Origin: Sambucus nigra | Taxonomy: Eukaryota; Streptophyta; Magnoliopsida; Dipsacales; Adoxaceae | Direction: 5' to 3' | NCBI GenBank assembly: GCA_949130495.1 | Contig: OX422222.1 | Coordinates: forward strand, 104,707,709-104,771,708 | DNA length: 64,000 nucleotides | Shown: piece after piece, positions 53,292-64,000 of the stretch | Layout of the letters: every line of letters starts with the position of its first letter | How positions within the stretch are numbered: position 1 is the stretch's first letter | Translations under genes and position numbers: made by a program | The notes under the pieces: generated by a model | Database searches by the model: none | What the model saw: only the letters and a program-made list of their open reading frames with translations | Told to the model about the DNA's origin: nothing

Positions 53292-55010
53292 TCTTGCGGA
53301 ATTGATCCTTTTTTAATGTTATTAATCCCAAATAATTGCTGAAAATATTTAAAACCCTAAATCAATAGTTAGGATTGATTTGGGTTGAGTTTAGATGTTG
53401 AAATTTAAGCTTGAGAACCATTAATGGAGATATATAGAAGAAGACCTTCGTTTTTAGAAAAATATGGGCACATGGACAGGAGCGTATCGATTAGGCCCCG
53501 TTCCGAATTGATTCAATCAGGAGCGAATCAATTAGGCGACTCTATGAGCAAATCGATTTGGCCCCCGGCATGAGGGATCGAGGTCAGGTTATGATTTGGT
53601 TGGAAAGTTTATCCCGAGTGGTTTCGAGTATACGAAACATTATCCACACGAGAGATGATCGATCTCTATGGTTATTTTTAAGTTAGGCCAATAAATAAAT
53701 TAATTAGAATTTAAATGCTAGTTATAGGGTAAGACATCTTAAGTTGTTAATTAACTTAACTATTTAATTGAACACACTTAATTAATGATAAGGATATATA
53801 AGGTAGAAAATTTGGATAGACTGGGTTACATGCGTGATGAGCGTGTTACTCTATGTTTGTACACACATAGTGTGTAGTGTGTATACTTGTGTATTATTAA
53901 ATTCTTATGTGAACGTACCATACTCGTGATGAATATATCGGTGGGGTTGTGTTGAAGTAGTGATTGTGTACCATAACCCTGACTATAAATGCAGGCAAGC
54001 GGTAGGTATTGTGTTGGAAGTGATGATCGTATGTCGTACCCTGACTAATTATGTAGGTATCAAGAAGGTCTTATAGTTTATATCATACGTTCAATTGGTC
54101 TAAATTTCATGATGAGAAAGGTTGACGACCCGATCCTTCAGTGGGTTTTTTGGTATGGAACTACCCGTTGGTTTGGCTGTGTAGTGATGCCCCATTCTCA
54201 CATGTGTATATTGTTAATTTAAGTTCGTTAGGTGAAGAACTCCTACAAACTTACCGATGAGGCATGATTGTCTCCCCGAAGTTTGATGCCTTTGCGTGTG
54301 ATTAAAATGAATATTGTATAATTTAATATTTAAATCTAGTTGAATAAATATTAAGTAAGCCCCATGTCAATATAATGTACTGGTTGGAACCGAGGGTACC
54401 TTAATAATGGGGGACATCGTGGTAGTTAGTATCTGGAGTGTGTTCACATGAGTAATGAGTTACATTCATAGTTTACCTTTAGTATTGTTGTAATTATATA
54501 CCTAATTAATTAGTTACCTTTTCAAATTATTTGTTCGCATTCACGTACTTGTTAAATTAATCAATTGGTTATATTATTAATACGCTTGTTGTTATTCAAA
54601 ATAAATGTTAAGATAATGATTAAAGAATTCGTAGTGACTAGGTTATGAGTAGTATTACCTTTAGATAAGAGGTGAGATACTTAATTAATGAGAGTGTGGA
54701 TGGGTCGCATGCTTATTGTAAATGAGTCGTATGGTTTATATTGATGATATTGGAAATATTTCTTTCAACTTTCGGGCTCTGGCCCATTCTATATAAAAAC
54801 TGTTTTCCAGACATTGTTAGACGAAATCCGTAGGGCTAAGATAATTTGGAATTATAGCTCTCCTTATTTCATCTCGGTCTTTAATTTAGTCATGTCCTTT
54901 CCAAACATTGTAAGGACATTGAGTCCTAGTTATTTCCTTTTTATTGGTCACTAAGTTGGATTTGTATTTATTTTTTTTGGGGGGGGGATGTAATTTAATT
55001 TGAGATATTT
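53292..55010 (+). mobile_element. Probable interior of an older gypsy LTR
   Basis: Has TATCGATTAGGCCCC / AAATCGATTTGGCCCC blocks (53487-53570), standing where the GATC cluster lies in other LTRs, and TTCGGGCTCTGGCCCATTCT at 54771, the shared GGGCTCTGACCCG motif. Ends not found; the solo LTR at 50404 seems inserted into it. Confidence 0.4.
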
Positions 55011-56348
55011 ATAGAGATTATCTTTCGCTTGCTGTGAATGGTTTGATTTCATTTACTTTATTTATAGTATGATGATGAGAATGATATAAATAAATTAACA
55101 AGACCTATCTTCGGCATATTAACCTGACCGATTCTTATGTGGAAAATAGGAGTTGTTACGCTACCACTAAAAATGGTAAATAAAACATCAACTATGATGT
55201 AATATGTACTAAGCATGAAATCAAAAACATAAGATAAAGAACATACAAGTAAAGTAAGCTCATAAATACTTTTTTTAGAATTACATGGAAAAATATATAA
55301 CAAATGGAATGCGCTAGAAGTTATTAACTTTATAAATTGACATATACTAAACTTATAATAAAGAAGAAATTTGATGAATGTTAGGTCATAGATTCAAATA
55401 TCATAAGATCTTTACCCAACTTGGAATTAAATCATTTTATGAAGGTATTAATTTAGAGTTTTTGGAAGAGGTTTTCAAGAGTAAAAATGTATACATTTTA
55501 AATTCATGCAGATACACATCTACTTATAATGACTAAGTAAAATATATTCATTGGTTAGCATACGTTAAAAACGATTGTAGTAGTTTTTTGTTTGTTTAAA
55601 TATGCTAGCAATATTGCTTTCCTATATGATGTGCAAAGTTGTGCTAATAAAAAATAAGAGTGCTAAAAGACCTTAAAATACAAATACCTTGTACCATACT
55701 CAAACTAATGAGTAGAAAAAGTGGACTCGATTCCTGGTATGTTGGATGGAAGTTGAGAATAATAAGTTGTTGGATCTCGATTTCATTCATGATACGTTTA
55801 GAAAGATTATGATCATATGGGAAAGAATTAAGACGATGTAGAGTAAGAATAAAAATGAAGTTGACCGTTGTAATTATAAATTAGAACTCACGGTTAGGGA
55901 TGGTTGTAATTAAATGTTTCCCCTATGAAAAGGGTAATGCGATTTGGGAATAAATTGAAATTAACGCCTCTATTTGTGGGCTTATTCGCCATTATGCGAG
56001 TCATTAGTATATTAGTTAATCTTCCATGTTAATTTGTAAATGGGACATAATATGTTTCGTGTGACGATATTGGGCAAATATTTTAGGGGTGATGCGGTCT
56101 ATCAACACATAAATATTAGCGATATTGAGTTACAAACTTCGTGTCTTATAAGGATCCGTTAGTGGGTATTTTAGAATATTGAGAACATATGTGGTGATTA
56201 ATTGAGCGAGAATTTAACGGAGTAACCATAACGGGGTTAAGTCAACCTGGGTGAGTAGGGATGCAATGCGAGAGAAATATCCCTATCACTCTGAATCCAA
56301 GTACACAGGGAATTCCGAGAACATAATTTCCATTATTTGGTGAAAGAA
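55011..56348. other. AT-rich sequence without recognised features
   Basis: No coding domain or paired repeat seen. A T7G9 run lies at 54972-54987 just before it. Confidence 0.3.
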
Positions 56349-57239
56349 TGTAATACCCATTAATTTTAAAGGATTATGGGTATTTTATTTTTCTACATTA
56401 GTTATATATAATTGTTGCGTATGCATGGGTGTGCCCGAGGATTCACAAGTCATTGGACTCGATGAAAAGTTATATATGACTAATGGTATATATATATAAA
56501 TATTATAGGGTTTCCTTATTTTGACTATTTTACTCTCTGTATTAGGTTTCAATTTGATTATAAGTTAAGTTTATTCATCTATGTTTCTCATGTATGCGCG
56601 TGCGAGAGAGAGTTCAAGCTGTATATATTTTATCCTTTGTCTTATATTTTATTTTCTTATACACGAGTGTGGTTATGTTGTTCATGTGGTTGTTTGATGT
56701 TTGTGGAGTGCCGACATACAACTAAGACATGTGTGAGAGCTTAGTTGAGTTGTTGGGGAGTTGAGTGTTTCCATAGAGTTAGGGTGACGCCTAAAGGCAT
56801 GGGAGACGTCTTAGAGGTTAATTGGAGTACTTAGGGTTAGGTAATCCATATATTATATCTTTTTATTGACATATTCATGTTCTAAAGTATAAAGTTAGTG
56901 AACTCATCGGAGATGCCCACTATTAGACCTTTTGGCCAGTATATCCGTAACAAGTAATTTATCTGTAGTTTTAATAATTATATTGGAGCCTAAGCAAGGT
57001 TTTACATATCCAAGATATTTTATGGGATGATTAAACTAATTTTCATTCATAAATCAAACATAAGAACCTGAGATCACTCTTTACTTATTCATAACCCTCC
57101 ATTTAACCCTTTGAAGATTTGGAGATTGATTTTGATCAAGAAAATATTTGATGAACTTTAGGTGAAGTTTAATCAACTTTAATAGTTAATCTAATTAATT
57201 ATCACAATAATATTTACAAATGAAATAAACCTATTGTTA
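56349..57239. other. Possible LTR start and unassigned sequence
   Basis: TGTAATACCCATTAATTTTA at 56349 resembles the start of the Tekay-like LTRs, but the following sequence does not show the other landmarks, so it may be a truncated or unrelated copy. Confidence 0.3.
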
Positions 57240-57480
57240 TACCTATGAATCTTTTGTTTATGTTATTATAATATGTGACATTGCAATATTAAGACTAATT
57301 ACTAAATAAAACCGCTTAAATCTCATATACTAAACTGACCCCCCTTCATGCTATCTATGCTCTCCAACAGATCGGTAATAACTGGATTCGATGTAAAAGT
57401 GAGCAGCACTAACACTTATTCATACAGATGAACAATTTTATCATCATCATCATCATCTTAAACCCTCAAGCATTCATATT
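57240..57480 (-). pseudogene. Decayed duplicate of PCFS4-like exon 1 and adjoining intron
   Basis: 57350-57470 read on the minus strand gives LYE*VLVLLTFTSNPVITDL against [20 protein letters not shown] in exon 1, with a stop in place of one isoleucine. It also keeps the ATCATCATCATC run that encodes the Asp tract. 57296-57340 resembles intron 1 (AATTACTAAATAAAACCGC versus AACTACTAAACAAAACCGC at 47709). The frame beyond ITDL is lost. Confidence 0.75.
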
Positions 57481-57592
57481 AATATTGTAACATGGCCTTT
57501 AATCAATAGAGAATCAAAGTCATAGACTTTATGTCGTTTGACACTAGCTTCTAAAGTTTATGAAGTTATCTTTGTCCATGGAGAGTCATTGT

Positions 57593-57594
<2 letters not shown>

Positions 57595-57644
<50 letters not shown>
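57595..57644. repeat. (AT)25 microsatellite
   Basis: Fifty bases of uninterrupted AT dinucleotides. Confidence 0.98.
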
Positions 57645-57646
<2 letters not shown>

Positions 57647-57649
57647 TCG

Positions 57650-58275
57650 TCAAAATGACACTCTAGATGACATTCCAGGTGACACTCTAGATTATAGAGT
57701 CTCGTCTCATGGACTGATCTAAATGACACTCCAGGTGACACTCTCATAGACTGGTCCAGATGACACTCTAAGTGACACTCCAAATGATAAAGTCTTATCT
57801 CATAGACTGGTCCATATGACACTCCAGATGAAACTCTAGGTCACACCCTAGATAATAAAGTCTTGTCTTATAGACTGGTCCAGATGACATTCCAGATGCC
57901 CTAGTCTTATCTCATAGACTAGTCCAGATGACGTAGTCTCATCTCATAGACTGGTACAGATGATACTTTAAATGATAAATTCTCGTCTCATAGACTGGTC
58001 CATATGACACTCTAGATGACACAGTCTCGTCTCATAGACTGGTCCAGGTGTACTCCAGATGATATAATCTCGTCTCATAAACTGGTCCAGATGACACTCT
58101 AAATGACACAATCCCATCTCATATACTGGTCTAGATGACACTCCAGATGTCCCACTCTCATCTCATAGACTGGTCCAAATGACACTCTAGATGACACTCC
58201 ATATGATGCAGTCTCATCTCATAGACCGGTCTAGATGTCACTCTAAAAACCATCCAGTAACTATAGTCTCATTTC
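57650..58275. repeat. Minisatellite (CTCATAGACTGGTCCAGATG type)
   Basis: About a dozen irregular units of roughly 40-75 bp, each with TCTCATAGACTGGTCCAGATG and one or more GACACTC(T/C)A(G/A)ATGACAC half-units. It sits upstream of a Tat-like LTR on the plus strand, as in the element in intron 3. Confidence 0.9.
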
Positions 58276-58539
58276 ATAGACGAGATGAGTCTTCTCATCC
58301 ACATTTTTGATAAAAGTGTCAACCTCAAATGACACAAAGAGAAGGGAATCAGATTCAAGAGTTAGGCATCATGTGTAACGGGCACAATCGACCATCCTAT
58401 CTCATCTCCGCTTTTAATATGGAACCAAGCATCAGCCAGACTCTCGTTCGGGCCGATACCTATAATATCAGCTCAGACGATACCTTAAACAAACTTCATC
58501 CAGTCATGGAAGCATGACAGGGGCACTTCAATTATGTTC
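58276..58539. other. Sequence between minisatellite and LTR
   Basis: An open frame of 62 codons at 58329-58517 has no recognised domain; probably the 3' untranslated part of a Tat-like element. Confidence 0.3.
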
Positions 58540-58980
58540 ACACAAAAACGTTTTAGGGATCAACAAACCACGTGAGGGAATATTCATTATGATGACTTTG
58601 CTTTATTAAAAGATAGTTGGGACTCTCTCATACGTCCTCATCATCAGTTGGGCATATAATACATGTTGAGGGTGAAATTGGGCACCGCCCAACCTATATA
58701 AGGCACACTATAGCTTCCTCATATTGATCAATCTGTTATAAACCCTACTATTACTATACATAATTGATTATAGAGAGAGAAAGCTTTAGTGTGTACCTTC
58801 CATGGCCATTAGTGTCCTAATATAGTGAAAACACTCTCTTACTTTACATAGTGGATGTAGGTTAATGGCCAAACCACTTATATTTATGTTCATCTCTATT
58901 TCTCTCGTGTCTTTTACTAAACTGGTCATTATTTATTATCTTATCACATTTTTACAAAACCTACATGATACATCACGAAT
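58540..58980 (+). mobile_element. Tat-like LTR sequence
   Basis: Contains CCTATATAAGGCACAC (TATA, 58690s) and GTGGATGTAGGTTAATGGCC followed by AAACCACTTATATTTATG, the same signature as GTGGACGTAGGCAAGG..GAATCATATATATTT in the intron 3 element. Ends are approximate and no second LTR is visible. Confidence 0.5.
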
Positions 58981-59575
58981 ATTGCATATTTGCGCCCTTT
59001 ATTTTTGTGAATTCTAGCACTTTTACGTTCTTAATTCCTATATTTAAGCTCATTAACCAGTCAACCTCGGATTTGAACATATATATGTTTTGCAAGGGTT
59101 AATTGTGCTTTTGTAGGTATTGGAACGCTAAAAGTGAGGATCGGTTGCATTTCGGAGAAGTTTCATCACCGAACGCTACTTCAAGGGAATTTTAATCAAT
59201 TCACACTTCATCTCTGGCTCATGGAATTTTCATGGATGCGTAGTTCATTGAGTTAGCATCGCGTGGCCACAAATGGCGCGTTGTTTCAAGTTCAGACAAA
59301 GAAGTTATGGACGATTTCGTTTTGAGGCTTAACAAAAAAAAAAAAAATGACACCAGAAAACAGAGTACCGGTCAACCGCGTATTGGGATTTTTCCTTGTG
59401 AGGGAACCAGTGGCAATCAACTTAAGGGACTGGTTGACTGCCCCCTGGTCGCGGTCGACCGGCAGCAGCAGAATTTGGCAACTTGTTCCTTTTCTTTTCT
59501 TTTTCCTTTTTTTTCTATTTTATTTCAAAACTTACTATATAAGAGAACCTTTGTTCTCTTTTGTAAAGATCTTAC
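58981..59575 (+). mobile_element. Fragment of another LTR (Athila-like style)
   Basis: Has CTATATAAGAG (59535) followed by TTTGTTCTCTTTTGTAAAG, and a GC-rich pair GGTCAACCGCG / GCGGTCGACCGGC near 59371-59462. Truncated at 59575 by insertion of a gypsy LTR. Confidence 0.4.
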
Positions 59576-60601
59576 TGTGACACCCCACTTATTAAAATAA
59601 TAGGTGGCCAGCCCGATACTCCAATAATAACAGGAGTCATAGATGGGTCATTCTTAGCATCACCATAATACAATAAGTATACGAGATAACCACCCACTAT
59701 TTTGAAAAATGGATTGTCATAATTTATGAGTAAGTTAAAGAAAAACATTTAAACAATCCAATTGAAAAGAAGGTGGATACAAATAAAGACAAATATTAAA
59801 TCGACAACTATATACAACAAAATAACCGAATAAGTTGTCGGTTAACTGACATAAACAATTGGGTTACACCGATTATTAAAGTACGATGTCACATATATAA
59901 TACAAGTAAAAAACTTGGGCAACACGCCCTAAAGTGAAATCGATCATAATTAGAATACAAAAAGATGGAAGAGTCTATATCAAATATCCCATAACATTCG
60001 CAAAGGGTTACGACTCCAGGACACATGAATAGAAAAGTCAATACAGGCGTCCTTCCGGTGGAACACTTGGTCGAAAATAAGATTCATGCAAAACAAAGAG
60101 ATATAAACGGGTCAGGGCCCGGTTTAATATGGTCACCAAGTGAATAAAATGTATGACAGTTATGGACAGTTTAATCATCATGAATAAGCTTGTTTCGTTC
60201 ACCATGAGTAATGATAAGAAATCTAATTTCTCAATCTAAAAGCATACCTAACTCAATATCAATAACAATGATCTCAATCCACTTATGCCGGAGAATATTG
60301 ATAATATATTACTTATTGAGATTCCATTTTCTTTTATACGCAGTTCATTTCACTGTTCCTTTCTCATTAGGAAACATACTCAAAGCAATTGATTTCATAA
60401 AGTGCTTCGCCATTAATAATATCCCACTTTAATAGGAATAGTTATATTACACACATATAACGATTCTAAGACCGCCCTTCCGGGTTTCCCCACTGGACGC
60501 GCCCCGAAATTGCTATCATCTTCGAGGGCCTATCACACAAGACAACCTAGGCATCCTACATCGCATAACGTCGAGAAGCGGCCATATACCTTCCATAGTG
60601 A
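59576..60601 (-). mobile_element. Gypsy LTR, minus strand, split by a younger insertion
   Basis: Starts TGTGACACCCCACTTATTAA and has GGGTCATTCTTAGCATCACC and ACGGGTCAGGGCCCGG (60107), both landmarks of the long-LTR family, here in inverse orientation. It stops at 60601 where another LTR begins; the remainder should lie beyond the window. Confidence 0.75.
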
Positions 60602-63586
60602 TGTAATACCCCGTATTTTTATGCTATATTAATTTGGGGATTTATTAAATTTAATGTGAGATATTAATTTAATATAAATTCGGAAATTAATCACTTTATA
60701 ATTATTAACGTGATGTGAGTTAGTAATTATGGGAAACTTGTTGTTGAATATTACTAATGAGTAAAGTAATATAATATTGGTTCTATTAAATGTCAAGAGT
60801 GAATAAAATGACAATTTTGGAAATTTGAGTCGGGACGCGCCCGTGTCGCGTCGGGACTAAATATTGATTAATAAAAGTGAATAAATTATAAGTTGCTCGT
60901 ATGGTCATTTTGAGTGCTCCAAAGTGTCCGGAAGGGTCGAGATAGTCAGAAAAGTATACCCGGGGGTTTAGTTTGGGTCTCGGAGCATTTTTAGGCCTAT
61001 TTAACACCCCGGGAGGGCATTTTGCATTTTTGGGTAATTAAACCCACGAAAATTATTAGGCTATATCAGCCATTTGGCATAGTCCTTTAGGGTTAGCAGG
61101 CTCAAAACATTAGAACGGCCATAGGAGAGGGAAGGAGAAAGCTTTCCAAGCAATCCAAGGCCCAAAATCCATCCGGTTGCACCGCCACCACCACCAACGC
61201 GTAGATCGCGCGACGGGGAACGCGACAACACCAAATTCGTCCACAAATCAGAACTTTGAAATTTCCAGGCAAGTATATATCTTGCTTATTTTCGTTAATG
61301 CATCGTTCATGTTAGTCTAGGGTGATTAGGATGAGTTTGGTAGAAAAAAATCCATGTTGGAGATAGGAAAATCGCATGTAGTAATGATTTGAATGATAAT
61401 CTGGAAACCCCTTCACATGTAGAGGCTTAACCAGGAATTTATGATGTATTAGGAGTAGAAATTTTTGGAAAAAGACTGATTAAAACCATGTTAAAGAAAT
61501 TATAGGGTTCTTGAGATTTATATGAGTTTTGGCCTATTAATCTATGGTTATTGATGAAAAATGGCATGTTTTACGTTGAAGATGTATAATATGGGTTTAT
61601 ACTATTTGTAGTACAAATTTTAGGGAGTTTGGGTGTGAAAAATCTGGATTTGATTGAGATTAGATTATGAAACCCGTAACTGTTAATCTGCAGAATTCGT
61701 ATACCTGTTTGATCGATCGATCGAACTAGGGGTGTCGATCGATCGACGCATCGATCGATCGAGCTCCTGTCCTCGATCAATCAACCCCTTCTGGCAGACT
61801 CACATTTCCCCTTTGAAAATAGTTAAATTCAAAATAAATGAGTAGAAATATTTGGGCATCCTTATTAAAATAATTTGGAAGGTAAAGGAGACCAGTAGGA
61901 CTTATTAATAATTATGAGACCTTTAATGTAAGACGAGATGTACATTTTTAGGATACTTACATATAAGGGACGATGAAATTATGCATTAAAGGGAGAGACG
62001 TGTAAAATAGTTACGTTGGAAAAATAGATGAGTACCTACTGAATTCTATACTTGGGAGAATAGAGTCCATGAGTGTTACGTAGTAAGTTGGATTAATCCC
62101 TCAATTAAAGTAAGAGACGAACCGTTATACCCGATAACTAAAGATTTAGAAACAAGGATAAATATTATATTATGGGTGATGAAAGGTACCTAAAGAGATA
62201 TGGTAATAGTAATATATTTATATGACTGTGTTTATGCATATACTATATACGTGTGAAAATCATGCCCGCGCTACTTGCTATCCCTGAGGTTACCGCGCCG
62301 GGACAGTCTTATCTCGATGTGCCTTTATAGAGGATATTGACTCGTACCCTAGAAGATAGATATCCTTGGTACAGGCTATCTGATCGATGGTCAGACGGCC
62401 CTAAGAGACGTGAGGGTATGTGCTATCCTCTTACAGACTTGGAATCTATGCTTCGCCTCAATATTATTTGTGTACGTGTTAATACAGTTCGAGAGTGATT
62501 CCGAACTTGCATTTCCCTTAGTACGAGTGATACGGGGATTGGATAGCAGAGTATGCCCGCACCATAATTTTTATGTGGGGTGCTGTTAGAATATATATAT
62601 TATACGAGTATTTAATATATATATGAATTTCTGAAATTTGGAACTCCCTATTGTGTTTATGGTAAGTAAGAAATGAATCATGACTTGAATTTGGAAATAC
62701 TTGTTTTGAAAAGTATAATGGGACACTGGGAAACTTTATTAGCAAATAAGGTTTAAATGAGAACTTTGTGATCAAATGAAATTATCCTCTTAAACAATTA
62801 AATTGTTCAGTTTAAATCTTACGAGTAACCTAAGATAAGATAAACCATTGGGAAGATTAGTGCGATAGGCGTGCACATTAGAAGAGATGTGAGAATTTCT
62901 CAAGAGAGTGCCGCACTAATATGTTGTTGCATTGGCCTGTAAATATTTTAAATACTTGCTAAACAAATTTTAAATAATTTACACTATCGGGCTCTGACCC
63001 GTTTCGATTTTCCCTTCTCTCTTGTATATATATGTATATATTACAGGTGCCCAGCCACAGGGGCGTCTTGCATAGGATCCTTTGGAAGAAACGTGCTGCA
63101 GCTTAGGTGGAAGTTGCAAGCCTCTTGCTTAGATGACTTCATTTAATTGATTCCACTCCTAGCATATTTATTCAGTTGGGCACGTGTCGCCCGTTTCCAT
63201 TATCCAGTTGTTTTATTGGACCTTGTGATTCATTTATTTCTAGTATTGTCACTTTGGGATTTATTACTATCTGGATGTTTTACTTTAAGTTTTAAATGTT
63301 GGGATTCAATTAGTTGAATGTTTGATTATTTGGATTGTATGTTCCAGGATAGTTATGGTGTGATTATTAAATTGTGAATTATGCAAAGTTTTAAATGTTG
63401 GTTTATATAAAAATAAAATTTGGAAGTAAAGTCAAAAATGGTTTTGACACTTAGCTTAATTATTTAGGGTGTTTAAATTGGAAAAGTTTTTTTCGATAGT
63501 GATGTTAAGATAGAACCAACTGTTCACCTTGATTTTAATTTAATAAAGGAGTGATCGCCCGGTATTTAATTAGGCGGGGTGTCACA
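60602..63586 (+). mobile_element. 5' LTR of a Tekay-like gypsy element, complete
   Basis: Begins TGTAATACCCCGTATTTTT and ends GGCGGGGTGTCACA, 2985 bp, followed by a perfect primer binding site. It carries the GATC cluster (61711-61790), GGGCTCTGACCCG (62989) and GGTGCCCAGCCACAGGGGCG (63047). AGTGA at 60597-60601 should recur after the 3' LTR if the element is intact. It is the same family as the solo LTR at 13788. Confidence 0.92.
61711..61790. repeat. GATCGATC palindrome cluster in 5' LTR
   Basis: Four GATC-rich palindromic runs separated by short spacers, homologous in position to those in the other LTRs of the family. Confidence 0.85.
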
Positions 63587-63588
63587 GG

Positions 63589-63600
63589 TGGTATCAGAGC
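63589..63600 (+). other. Primer binding site (initiator tRNA-Met)
   Basis: TGGTATCAGAGC, an exact match to the canonical plant retrotransposon primer site, two bases after the LTR end. Confidence 0.92.
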
Positions 63601-63778
63601 ATCAGGTTCTAGTATTCTTAGGATCTGTACGGCTTATTTCGCTTTCCAGCTTAGCGTCTTTGATTTAGATCCCTAACATTAGGAATGTTGAATTCATCTT
63701 TATGCGTTAGAAATTCGTGCTTCTGCGATTTGCCGATATGAATGTTGAACTTATTCAGGTTAAAATTTTTATTTTCAG

Positions 63779-64000
63779 ATGTCCCATCAGGACGAGGGAG
63801 CTAAGGCCATTGGGGAAGTTAATGAACAAGGGCAACTCGCACCTCAGGTGCCTCCGAAAAGGGTACCAATCGTCGAATTTGTGGGCATTGTGGCACAAGC
63901 GGTTACCACTGCAGTCTTACAGTACCACGAACGCAGTATGCAGCTTAGAGGAGGCAAAAGACCTGGAGAGGTTGATCAAATTCATATGACTAAAGTTGAC
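63779..64000 (+). CDS. Gypsy gag, N-terminal 74 codons, runs off the window
   Basis: ATG at 63779, 193 bases after the LTR, opens a frame that stays open to the last base of the window (74 codons). It begins MSHQDEGAKAIGEVNEQGQL and includes the amphipathic segment VEFVGIVAQAVTTAVLQYHE, the usual character of a gag N-terminus. The frame is chosen by position after the primer site and absence of stops. The overlapping frame at 63717-63989 is a shadow. Together with the exact primer site this suggests a young copy. Confidence 0.65.
   Translation, partial: MSHQDEGAKAIGEVNEQGQLAPQVPPKRVPIVEFVGIVAQAVTTAVLQYHERSMQLRGGKRPGEVDQIHMTKVD

Noticed and set aside
63589..63600. tRNA-like sequence TGGTATCAGAGC
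   Set aside because: It is only the 12-base primer binding site complementary to a tRNA end; there is no cloverleaf around it.

Overview
The window is nuclear DNA of a flowering plant, most likely a eudicot. It is AT-rich, has one GT-AG-spliced host gene, and is otherwise filled with nested LTR retrotransposons (Ty1/copia and Ty3/gypsy lineages), solo LTRs, non-autonomous DNA transposons and microsatellites. I see no tRNA, rRNA, CRISPR or prokaryotic gene structure.

The only host gene I can support is a PCF11-type polyadenylation and cleavage factor (PCFS4-like) on the minus strand. It has seven exons between 49004 and 20433. All junctions are GT-AG, all introns are phase 0, and the product is 1019 residues with an N-terminal CTD-interacting domain and two C-terminal zinc fingers. 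The gene covers 28.6 kb for 3.06 kb of coding sequence because intron 3 (16.6 kb) and intron 1 (5.1 kb) are packed with transposons. Relics of the gene's own 5' end are scattered nearby: a decayed exon 2 inside intron 1, a decayed exon 1 about 8.4 kb upstream, and a second copy of the 5' UTR/promoter at about 49.5 kb.

Layout. 1-19.4 kb: a nested retrotransposon block, with a copia (SIRE-like) gag remnant, a minus-strand Tekay-like gypsy 3' end fused to the 3' half of another copia element, a 3-kb solo LTR with a perfect 5-bp target duplication, a Harbinger-type element and a further LTR-like stretch. 19.4-26.4 kb: the 3' part of the PCFS4-like gene. 26.4-43.1 kb: giant intron 3, with a Mutator-like element, a 7.9-kb Tat-like element without pol (carrying two hAT-type insertions and a minisatellite) and a decayed Reina-like chromovirus. 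43.1-49.2 kb: exons 3 to 1 and the promoter, with intronic MITEs and a gypsy remnant. 49.2-64 kb: upstream LTR clutter, a second solo LTR with a perfect target duplication, a Tat-like 3' end with tandem repeats, and at the right edge an apparently young Tekay-like element (complete 5' LTR, primer binding site, open gag) running off the window.

The most interesting signals are the inflated PCFS4-like gene with relics of its own exons, telomere-type repeats inside its first coding exon, a MITE ending about a dozen bases from a splice donor, and an LTR family carrying a conserved cluster of GATCGATC palindromes. I found no previously undescribed multi-gene system.
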